The notes beneath the pieces are model-generated. The model had not been told where the DNA came from. It did no database searches and worked only from the letters and a program-made list of their open reading frames with translations. This document shows, piece by piece, positions 1 to 9,436 of a stretch of 64,000 bases of DNA (position 1 is its first letter; the number at the start of each line of letters is the position of its first letter). This DNA comes from DAONJL01 sp035405645 [NCBI: bacterium]. Its GTDB lineage: Bacteria > JAGOBX01 > DAONJL01. The stretch lies in contig DAONJL010000006.1 of NCBI GenBank assembly GCA_035405645.1, positions 10,921 to 74,920 on the forward strand, read 5' to 3'. Both the position numbers and the translations under genes were made by a program.

Positions 1-1431
1 TCTCTCTTTTTAAATAAATTTCTTTTAAGTTCTTTTAATAAATCTTTTTTTTCATATAATTATAAAGTTCTTGATTTTATTTTGTTATGTTATTTAAATT
101 CTACTAATAATATAAATTCTTTTATTAATCATTTAAATAATATTTTTAAAAATGATGAAGAGATTTTGTTAGTTTATTTATTTAATGAAAATAAAAATAA
201 AATTTATGAAAACAAAAAAATTAATATACAAACTATTTCAGATAAAACAATTAATGATTTTATAGAAGAAAAAAAATTTTTTAAAATAATTGATAATTTA
301 AATGATAATTTTATTTATTTATATTTTTTGCCATTATCTGAAAATTTTAAAATAAAGCCAATGCTGGCAAAAGCTAATATTTATGAGTTTAAAAATAATC
401 CTTTTCTTATTATTGGTTTTTCAAATATAAATTATAATCGTGAATTAAATAATTTGCAGAAAAAACTTATTATTTATTTTGTCATCTTTTTTTTCATTAT
501 TTCTTTTATTATTTTATCTTATCTAAATAAATTATTAAAACCTATTACAATTTTATTAAGTTTAACAAAGCATGTTGCAAATGGTGATTTCAATGTTCAT
601 TATCCTTTTCATAAAGGTGATGAACTTGAAATTTTAGGAAATGCTTTTAATAAAATGATTAGTTCACTAAAAGAATATGATGAGAAATTAAAATTTATGA
701 ATATGAATTTACAGGCAGAAGTCTCGCAAAAAACGAAAAAACTCGCAGAGGCATTAACTAAATTAAGAGAATTAGATAGATTAAAAGATGAATTTATTAC
801 ACTTATTGCTCACGAATTTAGAACACCGATGACAATTATAAATTCTTTTTTAGAAACTATTGCAATGTATGATAATATAGAAAAAGATGTAAAAGATGAA
901 ATGGTAAAAGCAACAAAAATTGAAGTAAATAATTTAATAAATAAAATTGAAAAAATTATTTTATTACAAAGATTAAAATTAGAAAAATATGAACAGAAAA
1001 AAGTTAAAATAAATTTATATCATTATATTCAGGTTGTTTTAAAAGAAGTAAAAAATAAAAATACAAAAAATGTTTCAGTAAAAATAGATATACCTGAAGA
1101 TTATTATATTTTCTTTGATAATTCTCTTTTATATCATTTACTATACAATTTGATTGAAAATGGTATAATGTATAATAAAGAAAATGGTGAATTACAGATA
1201 AATCTAATTGAAGATAATATTTTGCAATTTAAAGATACTGGTATAGGAATTTCAAAAGAAGAATTATTATTTATATTCGATGAATTCAAACAATTAGGAA
1301 ATATAAATGAACATTCATCAGGTATAGGTATTGGATTATCAATTGTTAAATATATATGTCAAATTACTAGTATTTTAATTGAAATTGAATCAGAAAAAAA
1401 TGTTGGCACTACAATATATTTAATTTTATAA
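1..1431 (+). CDS. Sensor histidine kinase, 5' end outside window
   Basis: The frame is open to base 1, so this is the C-terminal part of a longer protein; the first possible start inside the window (TTG at 82) is probably internal. A sensory segment precedes one transmembrane helix (about residues 129-148 counted from base 82) and a HAMP linker. A HisKA dimerisation helix follows with H-box HEFRTP (His244, codon at 811), then a HATPase_c domain with N-box NLIENG, G1 box DTGIGIS and G2 box GIGIGLS. The kinase core is complete. It should autophosphorylate on His244 and pass phosphate to a receiver. No cognate regulator is adjacent on the right, so the partner may lie to the left. mtaB follows after one base. 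Confidence 0.93.
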   Translation, partial: SLFLNKFLLSSFNKSFFSYNYKVLDFILLCYLNSTNNINSFINHLNNIFKNDEEILLVYLFNENKNKIYENKKINIQTISDKTINDFIEEKKFFKIIDNLNDNFIYLYFLPLSENFKIKPMLAKANIYEFKNNPFLIIGFSNINYNRELNNLQKKLIIYFVIFFFIISFIILSYLNKLLKPITILLSLTKHVANGDFNVHYPFHKGDELEILGNAFNKMISSLKEYDEKLKFMNMNLQAEVSQKTKKLAEALTKLRELDRLKDEFITLIAHEFRTPMTIINSFLETIAMYDNIEKDVKDEMVKATKIEVNNLINKIEKIILLQRLKLEKYEQKKVKINLYHYIQVVLKEVKNKNTKNVSVKIDIPEDYYIFFDNSLLYHLLYNLIENGIMYNKENGELQINLIEDNILQFKDTGIGISKEELLFIFDEFKQLGNINEHSSGIGIGLSIVKYICQITSILIEIESEKNVGTTIYLIL

Positions 1432-1432
1432 A

Positions 1433-2662
1433 ATGTCAAAAATCTATTATTTATCATTTGGTTGTAAAGTAAATCAATCAGAAGGAAATGAAATAATAAA
1501 TAACGGTAAATTTTGTGTAGTTGATGATATTAAAAATGCTGATTTTATTTTAATAAATTGCTGTTCTGTTACAAGACAAACATTATCTAAAATTTCTAAA
1601 TCAGTAAATAAAGCACTTTCATTAGAAAATATAAAAAAAATATTTTTAGTTGGCTGTATTTCTGATGAGTTAAAAAATAAATATATAAAAAAAAATAAGA
1701 TTTTTATTATTAAAGATGTTTATAATAAATTTAATATTGTAAATGAGTTGAATAAATTTAATGTTGAAAAGAGTGAATATTATTTTTCTGATAAAACACG
1801 CTCATTTCTTAAAATTCAGGATGGCTGTAATAATTTTTGTTCCTATTGTATTGTTCCTTATTTACGGTATAAAGTTATTAGCATTCCAATACACGAGGTA
1901 ATAAAAAAAATCAGAGAAAGAATAAATCTTGGTTTTAAAGAAATTGTTTTATGTGGTATTTCATTAGGGAATTATGGCGTTGATTTGAATGAAAAGAATT
2001 ATCTTTATAAATTACTTTTAACTATTTCAAAAGAGATTAAAGATGAAATTAGAATCAGGTTAACTTCTATTAATCCTGATACTTTAACAAATGATATAAT
2101 AAATATTGTTCTTAATGAAAAAATATTTTGTAAGCATTTTCATTTACCTTTACAAAGTGGCAGTAATAAAATATTGAAACTAATGAATAGAAAATATACA
2201 AAAGAATATTATTTAGAAAGAATTGAATATATTCGAAGAATAAATTTTTTTACTGGTATAACAACTGATATAATTGTTGGTTTTCCTGATGAGAGAGAAG
2301 AAGATTTTTTAGAGACAATATATGTTTTAAAAAATGCTAATTTTATTAGAACACATATTTTTTCTTATTCAGAAAGAAAACAAACAAAAGCAGCAAAATT
2401 ATCAAATAAGAATAAACCAGAAATAATTAAAGAAAGATATAAAATTTTATCTGACTTATCTAAAAAAAATATAAATTATTTTTTAAATAAAATGATAAAT
2501 AAAGAAGTATCTATCTTAATTGAAAATACTGAACCTAACGAAAAATTTAATGGTTATTCATCAGAATATATAATGTGTAAAATAAAAAATTTATCAAATA
2601 AAAATTTTTTTTATACTGGAAAAATTCAGTCTGTTTCAAATGATATATGTTTAGTAAAATAA
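1433..2662 (+). CDS. mtaB: tRNA t6A37 methylthiotransferase MtaB
   Basis: Radical SAM methylthiotransferase of 409 residues, the usual family length. The N-terminal UPF0004 domain has Cys11 (in FGCKVNQ), Cys44 (NCCSVT) and Cys75 (VGCIS) as ligands of the auxiliary 4Fe-4S cluster. The radical SAM triad is Cys132, Cys136 and Cys139 (CNNFCSYC). The FGCKVNQ opening is typical of MtaB (YqeV) rather than MiaB or RimO. MtaB enzymes convert t6A to ms2t6A at position 37 of ANN-decoding tRNAs. The ATG lies one base after the kinase stop with no clear Shine-Dalgarno, which suggests translational coupling. The C-terminal TRAM region is weakly conserved. Confidence 0.9.
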   Translation: MSKIYYLSFGCKVNQSEGNEIINNGKFCVVDDIKNADFILINCCSVTRQTLSKISKSVNKALSLENIKKIFLVGCISDELKNKYIKKNKIFIIKDVYNKFNIVNELNKFNVEKSEYYFSDKTRSFLKIQDGCNNFCSYCIVPYLRYKVISIPIHEVIKKIRERINLGFKEIVLCGISLGNYGVDLNEKNYLYKLLLTISKEIKDEIRIRLTSINPDTLTNDIINIVLNEKIFCKHFHLPLQSGSNKILKLMNRKYTKEYYLERIEYIRRINFFTGITTDIIVGFPDEREEDFLETIYVLKNANFIRTHIFSYSERKQTKAAKLSNKNKPEIIKERYKILSDLSKKNINYFLNKMINKEVSILIENTEPNEKFNGYSSEYIMCKIKNLSNKNFFYTGKIQSVSNDICLVK

Positions 2663-4641
2663 TTAACAAAAGATTTATTTATTTATTTATTATTTTTATC
2701 TCTATTTTTTCATATCTTAATTCAATAAAAGGAAATTTTGTTTTAGATGATGAAGAATTAATAGTTAATAATCCTTATATAAAAAATTTTAAATACATAA
2801 AAAAAATTTTTGTTTCAGATTTTTTTAATGCAGCAAGAAGTAAAGAAGGCGAAATAGGTTATTACAGACCAATTGTTACTTTATCTTATTTGATTGATTT
2901 TTATTTTTGGAAATTAAATCCATTTGGATTTCATATAACTAATATTATATTACATTTATTAAATTCATTTCTAATTTTTTATTTTATTTTTATATTATTT
3001 AAAAATGAAAATTTTGCTTTTGTTTCTGCTTTTATTTTTGCACTTCATCCAATACATACAGAAAATGTAAGTTGGATTTCAGGGCGAACTGATTTAATTG
3101 TTTCAATATTCTTTTTTCTTTCATTAATTTTTTATATTATTGCTCGAAATAAAAATTCTCTTTTTTATTTAATTTTTTCTTTTCTATTTTTTTTATTTGC
3201 TCTTCTTTCAAAAGAAATTGCTTATATTTTACCTCTTGTAATTTTTTTTATTGAATATTATATTTTTTCAAATAAAAAAAATTCACTATATTATTTCTTA
3301 TTTTTTCTATTATTCCTTTTTATTTTTCTTTTTTTTCGTTTTATTTTTGTTAAAAATATTTCTTCATTTAATTTTTATTATGCTTTTATTAATTTTCAAA
3401 CTTTTATTATTAAAGCATTGCCTTTATATTTATTAAAACTAATCTTCCCTTTTAATCTTAATATTCATATTCCAATAAATTTACTTCAAATAAATTTTCT
3501 TAATTTTGCACTTTTTATTATTATATTTTTTATAATTATTTTACTTTTTCTATTGTTAAAAAAATTTTCAAATAAAATTTTTATGTTTGCTTATTTATTT
3601 TTTTTATTTTCTCTTTTACCAGTTAGTAATATAATAAATATTTCATTAGCACCAGACCTTGATTTTACTTTTGCTGAACGCTTTCTTTATATTCCTTCTT
3701 TTGCTTTTGCTATTTTTATTGCACATTTTCTTTTATCTTTTTTATCTAAAAAAATTTTTTATTTTTTTATTCTTATTATTTTTATTACTTTTTCTTTTAC
3801 TATTTATCATAGAAATTTGGATTGGCAAAATGAAGAACAATTAATTCATAAAGCATTAAAAATATCACCAGATTCCCCACTTTTATATAATAAATTAGGT
3901 TCGATTTATTTAAGTAAAAATAAATATGATGAAGCATTTAATTATTTTGAAAAAGCATTTAAATTAAATCCAAATTATGTTGGAATAAATAATAATTTAG
4001 GACATCTTCTTTTGAAAAACAAACAATATGATAAAGCATTATTTTTCTTTAATCGAGAATTAAATCTAAATCCAAATAATGCTGAAGTCTGGAATAATAT
4101 TGGTAATATTTTTAATGAATTAAATGAATATGAAAAGGCAATTGCAGCATATAATAAAGCACTTGAAAAAAATCCTGATTATTTTTTAGCATATAATAAT
4201 ATTGGAATTGTTTTATCTAAAATAAAAAAATTTGATTTAGCAGAACAATATTTTTTAAAAGCACTTGATTTATATCCTTTGCATTATGAAACTCTTAATA
4301 ATATTGGATTATTATATACTGAAGCAGGGCAATATGATAAAGCATATATTTTTTTTGAAAAAGTATTAGAATTAAAACCTGATTGGGATATTATTTATAA
4401 TAATCTTGGCACTTTATTTTTTAAAAAAGGAGATATTGAAAAAGCATTAGATTATTATAAAAAAGCACTTTCTTTAAATGATATGTCAGTTAATGTTAAT
4501 TATAATCTTGGACTTCTTTATCAACAAATAAATAAAAAAGCAGAAGCAAAATTACATTTTGAAAAATTATTAAAAATTTTACCACCTGAATCAGCACTTT
4601 TAGATGATGTTAAAAATAGATTAAATTCAGTTTCAGAATAA
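2647..4641 (+). CDS. TMTC-like membrane protein with C-terminal TPR repeats
   Basis: 664 residues. The first 390 or so are polytopic membrane sequence. An early acidic motif (LDDEELIVNNPYI) and the ISGRTDLI segment resemble the TMTC/DUF1736 group, relatives of protein O-mannosyltransferases with a GT-C fold. Residues from about 405 to the end form about seven tetratricopeptide repeats (for example NNNLGHLLLKNKQYDKAL). In this family the membrane part is expected to transfer sugar from a lipid carrier, with the TPR part as scaffold; the substrate is unknown. The gene overlaps mtaB by 16 bases and its 3' end overlaps the convergent nucleotidyltransferase gene by 9 bases. Confidence 0.8.
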   Translation: MFSKIINKRFIYLFIIFISIFSYLNSIKGNFVLDDEELIVNNPYIKNFKYIKKIFVSDFFNAARSKEGEIGYYRPIVTLSYLIDFYFWKLNPFGFHITNIILHLLNSFLIFYFIFILFKNENFAFVSAFIFALHPIHTENVSWISGRTDLIVSIFFFLSLIFYIIARNKNSLFYLIFSFLFFLFALLSKEIAYILPLVIFFIEYYIFSNKKNSLYYFLFFLLFLFIFLFFRFIFVKNISSFNFYYAFINFQTFIIKALPLYLLKLIFPFNLNIHIPINLLQINFLNFALFIIIFFIIILLFLLLKKFSNKIFMFAYLFFLFSLLPVSNIINISLAPDLDFTFAERFLYIPSFAFAIFIAHFLLSFLSKKIFYFFILIIFITFSFTIYHRNLDWQNEEQLIHKALKISPDSPLLYNKLGSIYLSKNKYDEAFNYFEKAFKLNPNYVGINNNLGHLLLKNKQYDKALFFFNRELNLNPNNAEVWNNIGNIFNELNEYEKAIAAYNKALEKNPDYFLAYNNIGIVLSKIKKFDLAEQYFLKALDLYPLHYETLNNIGLLYTEAGQYDKAYIFFEKVLELKPDWDIIYNNLGTLFFKKGDIEKALDYYKKALSLNDMSVNVNYNLGLLYQQINKKAEAKLHFEKLLKILPPESALLDDVKNRLNSVSE

Positions 4642-5592
4642 ATTTTTATTAAAAATATCTGGAACTAAAATCATAAAATTTTCATCAATTATAGCATTTT
4701 CAATTTTTCTATTTCCAGTTATTTTTGCATTATCAAATATAATTGTATTTTTTAATTCAACATTATTTCCTATTATTACATCTTTCCCAACTATATTAAA
4801 ACCTTTAAAAATAATATCATCAGGAAAAATATTTTTTTTAAATGTATATAAATTTTCTTTTTTTACGAAGACACTATTTTCATCAGGTATTATATTTTCA
4901 AATAAAAATTTATTAACATAGAAATAATTTTCAATTGAACCACAATCAAACCAGTAATATTCCTGGGAATTAAAAAATAGTCCTTTTATTGAACCAACTC
5001 TATTTTTTATTTCATCTTTTAAATAAACAATCAAATCAGCATATTGATTTTCAGGTAATTTTTCAATTAGTTCTCGCCGTATAATTGATATACCTGCATA
5101 AGTATAATATTTATATTTTTTTTCTTCTGTTTTTTTTGTATCAAATTTAACAACATTAAAATCATTATCAACAGCAACAGAATTAATTTTATCATAATCA
5201 TACAAAGCCATAGTCATTAATGCATTATTTGAATAATGTTCTTTAATTAATAATCTTAAATCAATATTCGAGATAATATCACCATTATAAATAATTACAT
5301 TTCTAATATCAGGAGAAAGTAAATATTTTTTTGCTGTGCCTAATCCACCCCCTGTTCCATATAAATATTCTTCTTCTGATATAAATATTTTTTCTTTTAT
5401 TAAATAATTAATCAAATATTCTTTTTTATACCAGACATTAGCGACAAGTAAATTTATACCAGCATTTCGTAATTGCTGAACTGCATAGGAAATAATTGGT
5501 AAATTTAATACAGGTAATAATGGTTTTGGAAAATAATTTGTTAATGGTTTTAATCTAACACCTTCACCTGCTGCTAAAATAAAACCTTTCAT
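4633..5592 (-). CDS. Sugar-1-phosphate nucleotidyltransferase
   Basis: 319 residues. The N-terminal nucleotidyltransferase signature is LAAGEGVRLKPLT (residues 6-18), followed by KPLLPV and the metal-binding Asp105 in YNGD. The C-terminal part (from about 265) has hexapeptide-like turns (VVGKDVIIGNNVELKNT) of a left-handed beta helix. The enzyme should join NTP and a sugar-1-phosphate to give an NDP-sugar. The start overlaps the namZ stop in an ATGA, so the two are probably co-translated. Next to a muramidase, a MurU-like activity (MurNAc-1-phosphate uridylyltransferase) is attractive, but glucose-1-P or mannose-1-P specificity cannot be excluded. Confidence 0.85.
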   Translation of the reverse strand: MKGFILAAGEGVRLKPLTNYFPKPLLPVLNLPIISYAVQQLRNAGINLLVANVWYKKEYLINYLIKEKIFISEEEYLYGTGGGLGTAKKYLLSPDIRNVIIYNGDIISNIDLRLLIKEHYSNNALMTMALYDYDKINSVAVDNDFNVVKFDTKKTEEKKYKYYTYAGISIIRRELIEKLPENQYADLIVYLKDEIKNRVGSIKGLFFNSQEYYWFDCGSIENYFYVNKFLFENIIPDENSVFVKKENLYTFKKNIFPDDIIFKGFNIVGKDVIIGNNVELKNTIIFDNAKITGNRKIENAIIDENFMILVPDIFNKNLF

Positions 5593-6770
5593 TTATAAAG
5601 AATAATCTCCTTTTTAATTTTTAAAAATTTTTCATTATCTCTTTCTAAAAATTCATTTAATTTTTTTATGTTTATTTGTTCGCCTTTTTCAATAATTTTT
5701 CGAATTTCATCTGAACCAGTTAAAATATCAATAGCTAATTTTTCATATTCATATTCATAAGGACCTTTATACCATTCAAAATTATCAGGATATAATCTTT
5801 TTATTTCATTTATTATTACAATACCAGTTAAATAAGGCTTATATTTATAATAATCAGTAATATGAATATAAGCACCGCCACAAATTTGATTTTTAAATTT
5901 ATCAAAAGTAGGAGAAAAATAAATTGGTCTAAAATAAACAGCAGGTAATTTTATCTTATTTAATTTTTCACATAATTGTTCAGCAATAATAAAAGGAGCG
6001 CCGAATATTTCAAAAGGACAGGTAGTACCACGACCTTCTGATATATTTGTTGCTTCTAATAAACATAAACCTGGATAATTTAATGCAGTTAAAAAATTTG
6101 GCATATTTGGAGATGGATAATGCCAGTATAAATTAAAATCAGGATAAAATTTTTTTCGCTCATAATTTTTCATTTTTATTATTGTTAAATTAACTCTTTT
6201 AAAATACTGATTTTTTAAGTAATTGGCTACTTCACCTATAGTTAATGAATGTCGCACAGGAATTAGATAAAGACCTACGAAGGAAAGATAATTTTCATTT
6301 TGCAAATTACCTTCTATAGTTATTCCATTTATTGGATTTGGTCTATCAAGAATCACAACAGGAATATTATATTCTTCACATTTTTTTATGATTAATGCCA
6401 TAGTCCAGATATAAGTATAATAACGAGTGCCAATATCAAATAAATCAATACAAACTACATCTATATCTTCTAAATCTTCTTTTGCGGGTTCTCTTTTTTT
6501 ACCATACAAACTAATTATTTTTATTTTTCGCTGTTCATCAAAATAATCATTACTTTCAATCATATTGGCTTGTTTTACAGCAAATAAACCATGTTGTGGT
6601 GAAAATATTTTTATTAACTGAAATATTTTGTTTTTTAAAAAGATGTCAAAAGTATAATGAAAATTTTTATTGAAAGAGGCTTGATTTGCTACTAAAGCAA
6701 CTCTTTTATTTTTAATAATATTAAAATTTTTTTGGATTAAATTATCTATACCAGTTAATAATTTAATAAT
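5589..6770 (-). CDS. namZ: Exo-beta-N-acetylmuramidase NamZ (DUF1343), probable ATT start
   Basis: DUF1343 family; NamZ releases terminal MurNAc from peptidoglycan fragments. The first ATG (codon at 6563) would give only 324 residues and drop conserved sequence. Reading further upstream in frame adds 69 codons that encode the family N-terminus: TGIDNLIQKNF, KNKRVALVANQ and SPQHG (canonically SPEHG, here Glu to Gln). This extension is closed by an in-frame TAA at 6771-6773, and the only plausible start codons left are two ATT codons. A strong GGAAAGGAG lies exactly 7 bases before the first. The full protein is 393 residues, the normal length. The gene lies 24 bases after the GH13 stop and overlaps the nucleotidyltransferase start. 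Confidence 0.88.
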   Translation of the reverse strand: MIKLLTGIDNLIQKNFNIIKNKRVALVANQASFNKNFHYTFDIFLKNKIFQLIKIFSPQHGLFAVKQANMIESNDYFDEQRKIKIISLYGKKREPAKEDLEDIDVVCIDLFDIGTRYYTYIWTMALIIKKCEEYNIPVVILDRPNPINGITIEGNLQNENYLSFVGLYLIPVRHSLTIGEVANYLKNQYFKRVNLTIIKMKNYERKKFYPDFNLYWHYPSPNMPNFLTALNYPGLCLLEATNISEGRGTTCPFEIFGAPFIIAEQLCEKLNKIKLPAVYFRPIYFSPTFDKFKNQICGGAYIHITDYYKYKPYLTGIVIINEIKRLYPDNFEWYKGPYEYEYEKLAIDILTGSDEIRKIIEKGEQINIKKLNEFLERDNEKFLKIKKEIILYK

Positions 6771-6794
6771 TTATCTACTCCTTTCCAAAAAATA

Positions 6795-8075
6795 TTATTG
6801 AGCAAAAAAAAGTTTCATTTGACCTGGTCTTAAATAATATTCAAATCTATCACTATATACTTCAAAAGGATATTCTGGTGATATGTCAATTATTGTTTGC
6901 TTATTTGATAATACATTTTTTAATGATTGTATTTCAATATGCTGATAATTATAAGAATCAAGATTTAATGCAATTAATGCATTTGATTTTTTATCATTTG
7001 AAATTTTTTTCATTAAGAAAACTTTTGGATTAGAACATTTAATTACTTCTTGATAACATTCTTCTTTGAAAATATCACAGGAATTTTTTATATATAAAAT
7101 ATCTTTAATTAAATTTATTATGTTATGATTTATAAATTCCCAATTTTCTGGTTTTGTTGTAACAACATCAAGTTTATTATAAAAACAATATTCAAAACCT
7201 ATTGGTATCATAACACCAGTTGAAAAGAAAGAAGTAAAAAATAATTTAATTTTAAATTCATTTAAGTTTTTATTTACTTCTTTATATAATCGTTCTGTAT
7301 CATGTGATTCAGGAAAAGAAATTGAAGCAACTGTTTCTCTCGTAAGATTATATTGTTCACCAATTAACCAATCAGAATGAAAATCCCAATATTTAGAACT
7401 ATTAAAAATAAAATCAAAACCTGATTTTGCAATTTTTAAAGTTTCAGTTGGTGTGCAACCTAATGTTTCAGCTAAATAAATTAAATGAGGAAATCTACTT
7501 TTTGATTTTGAAATCAAAAAATTCCATAATTCAGTTGGAACTTTATACGCAGCATCAGCTCTAAAACCATCAACACCCATATCAGCAAAAGTGAAAATAA
7601 GGTTTAGCCAATAATTCCATAAATTATATTTATCTTTTGAATTATAATTATCAATTTCAGCAAGGTCACCCCAAACTATTTTTTCCTGCTTTTCTGTCAT
7701 TGCATAAGGATTTGCTATTTTGCCATTTTCATATTTATACCAGGCAGGATGTTGCTCTATTAATACTGAATCTATTGCTGTATGATTTATTACTAAATCG
7801 AATAATATTTTGATATTATTATTATGACAATAATTTATAAAATTTTTTAATAATGCCTTACCATTATTAAAATCATCAGAACCAAAAAATTGAGGATTAA
7901 ATTTATAATAATCTTTTGGTGAATATAAAGAGCCAGAAAAACCTGGATAATGTAATGGATTAATATAAATATAATTAAAACCCATATATTTTATTCGTTC
8001 AATATGTTTATACCAATTATTTATATGTCCAACTAATTTAGGAAATAGATTATAAATAAAAATTTTTTTTGCCAT
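6795..8075 (-). CDS. GH13 alpha-amylase family enzyme
   Basis: 426 residues with the conserved GH13 regions in order: region I LFDLVINHT (Asp93-His98), region II GFRADAAY (nucleophile Asp174), region III LAETLG (acid/base Glu203) and region IV ESHDTE (Asp259). All three catalytic carboxylates are present, so it should be active on alpha-glucosidic bonds. Substrate and transferase versus hydrolase activity cannot be read from sequence; a GlgE-like or oligosaccharide-acting enzyme is possible. No signal peptide is visible, so it is probably cytoplasmic. A clean AAGGAG lies 9 bases before the ATG. It is the first gene of a minus-strand operon with namZ and the nucleotidyltransferase. Confidence 0.85.
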   Translation of the reverse strand: MAKKIFIYNLFPKLVGHINNWYKHIERIKYMGFNYIYINPLHYPGFSGSLYSPKDYYKFNPQFFGSDDFNNGKALLKNFINYCHNNNIKILFDLVINHTAIDSVLIEQHPAWYKYENGKIANPYAMTEKQEKIVWGDLAEIDNYNSKDKYNLWNYWLNLIFTFADMGVDGFRADAAYKVPTELWNFLISKSKSRFPHLIYLAETLGCTPTETLKIAKSGFDFIFNSSKYWDFHSDWLIGEQYNLTRETVASISFPESHDTERLYKEVNKNLNEFKIKLFFTSFFSTGVMIPIGFEYCFYNKLDVVTTKPENWEFINHNIINLIKDILYIKNSCDIFKEECYQEVIKCSNPKVFLMKKISNDKKSNALIALNLDSYNYQHIEIQSLKNVLSNKQTIIDISPEYPFEVYSDRFEYYLRPGQMKLFFAQ

Positions 8076-8121
8076 TTTCTTTGCTCCTTTTAAAAATTAT
8101 TTTCTTTACAAATTTTTATTA

Positions 8122-8151
8122 AATATATTTTAATATATTGTTTAATGTCAA
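8122..8151 (-). promoter_or_regulatory. Promoter of the GH13-namZ-nucleotidyltransferase operon
   Basis: On the minus strand, a perfect TTGACA (8146-8151) is followed after 18 bases by TATATT (8122-8127). This leaves a leader of about 40 bases containing the AAGGAG of the GH13 gene. Confidence 0.6.
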
Positions 8152-8175
8152 GTTTTTAAAAATTATCTAATTATT

Positions 8176-9435
8176 ATGAAAATTATAAAAAATACATTTT
8201 TAATTACTATTTCAAAAATATTAAATTTAACCACAAATTTTGTATTAGGATTAATTATACTAAAAAAATATACACTCGATTTTTTTGGGATAATTGCATT
8301 TACTATTTCACTTGTAAATTTTTTTATTTCACTTGCAAGTTGGGGTTTTAATCAATACACTATTCGTGAAATATCTGCAACAGGTCGAAAAAATTTTCAA
8401 AAAAATCAATTATTACAGGTTATTCAAATTAAGGTTTTTTTCTGTATTATTTTTTCTTTTTTATATATTATTCTCTATGGCTTAATTTTAAAAAATATTA
8501 CTTTTTTGGATTTTTCTGTTCATATTAAATTAGTTATACTTTCATCACTAATAATTTATTTTGATTCATTCAAACATTTTTTTAATAATTCATTATATTC
8601 AGTTGGAATAATGCAAATTGAAACTATTTCGATTATTATTGAAAAAATAATTTTATTTATTTCTATAATATTTTGTGTAAATCAAAAATATACAATTCTT
8701 TATTTTATTATTTGTTTAGTTTTTTCAAAATTCATTTCTTTTGTTTTTAGTTTTTATTTTTTTAAAAAAATAATAGGATTTATATTTTCAATAAAATATG
8801 AAATAAAAAATATAATAGAAATAATAAAGAAAAGTGCACCATTTTTTTTTCAAATACTAATGGCTTATTTATTTTTTCAAACAGATATAATTTTATTAGG
8901 GCTTTTTTCAACTAACGAAGATGTTGGTTCATATCAGATAGTAATGTCAATTGTTTCAGCATTAATAGTAATTCCGTGGGCATATATGAATACATTATAT
9001 CCAAAATTAGTTCGGAAATATAAAGCAAAACAAATACGAGGATTAAAAGCAAATGTAAAACAAATTTCAATTTATAGTTTTTTAGTGACAATACCACTTG
9101 CTTTTCTTTTATTTAAATTTTCTGAAAACATAATGTTTTATCTTTATTTTGAAAATGCTGAAAAATTAATGTATATATTTAGTGTGATAATCTGGTTAAT
9201 AATTTTTCGTTTTCAAACATATTTATTTGGCTATTTTCTTGATGCAGTTGGAATGGAAAAAGATAGAGCATTAATTGTTACATATGCTGCTCTTATAAAT
9301 CTTATACTAAATTTATTTTTAATTCCAAATTATTATAGTTTTGGTGCTGCTATTTCTGTATTTATTTCAGATTTTATTTTAGTTATTATGAGTTTTTATA
9401 AGACAAAAAAATTTTTTAAAAAGATTGCAATTTAA
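8176..9435 (+). CDS. Polysaccharide flippase (Wzx/MOP superfamily)
   Basis: 419 residues, almost entirely hydrophobic, with about 12 predicted membrane spans and the MOP/Wzx pattern (N-terminal FLITISKILNLTTNFVLG and a central amphipathic YQIVMSIVSALIVIPWA segment). Such proteins flip undecaprenyl-linked sugar repeat units across the inner membrane. No Wzy or glycosyltransferase cluster is adjacent; aroK follows after one base, so it looks like the leading gene of a housekeeping operon. The exported glycan is unknown. Confidence 0.82.
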   Translation: MKIIKNTFLITISKILNLTTNFVLGLIILKKYTLDFFGIIAFTISLVNFFISLASWGFNQYTIREISATGRKNFQKNQLLQVIQIKVFFCIIFSFLYIILYGLILKNITFLDFSVHIKLVILSSLIIYFDSFKHFFNNSLYSVGIMQIETISIIIEKIILFISIIFCVNQKYTILYFIICLVFSKFISFVFSFYFFKKIIGFIFSIKYEIKNIIEIIKKSAPFFFQILMAYLFFQTDIILLGLFSTNEDVGSYQIVMSIVSALIVIPWAYMNTLYPKLVRKYKAKQIRGLKANVKQISIYSFLVTIPLAFLLFKFSENIMFYLYFENAEKLMYIFSVIIWLIIFRFQTYLFGYFLDAVGMEKDRALIVTYAALINLILNLFLIPNYYSFGAAISVFISDFILVIMSFYKTKKFFKKIAI

Positions 9436-9436
9436 A

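Noticed and set aside
3895-4600. Tandem DNA repeats in the TMTC-like gene
   Set aside because: They are diverged TPR protein repeats, not a DNA repeat array; no CRISPR-like spacing.
6561-6770. Frameshifted or truncated namZ
   Set aside because: The missing N-terminus is found in the same frame without any stop; only the start codon is unusual.
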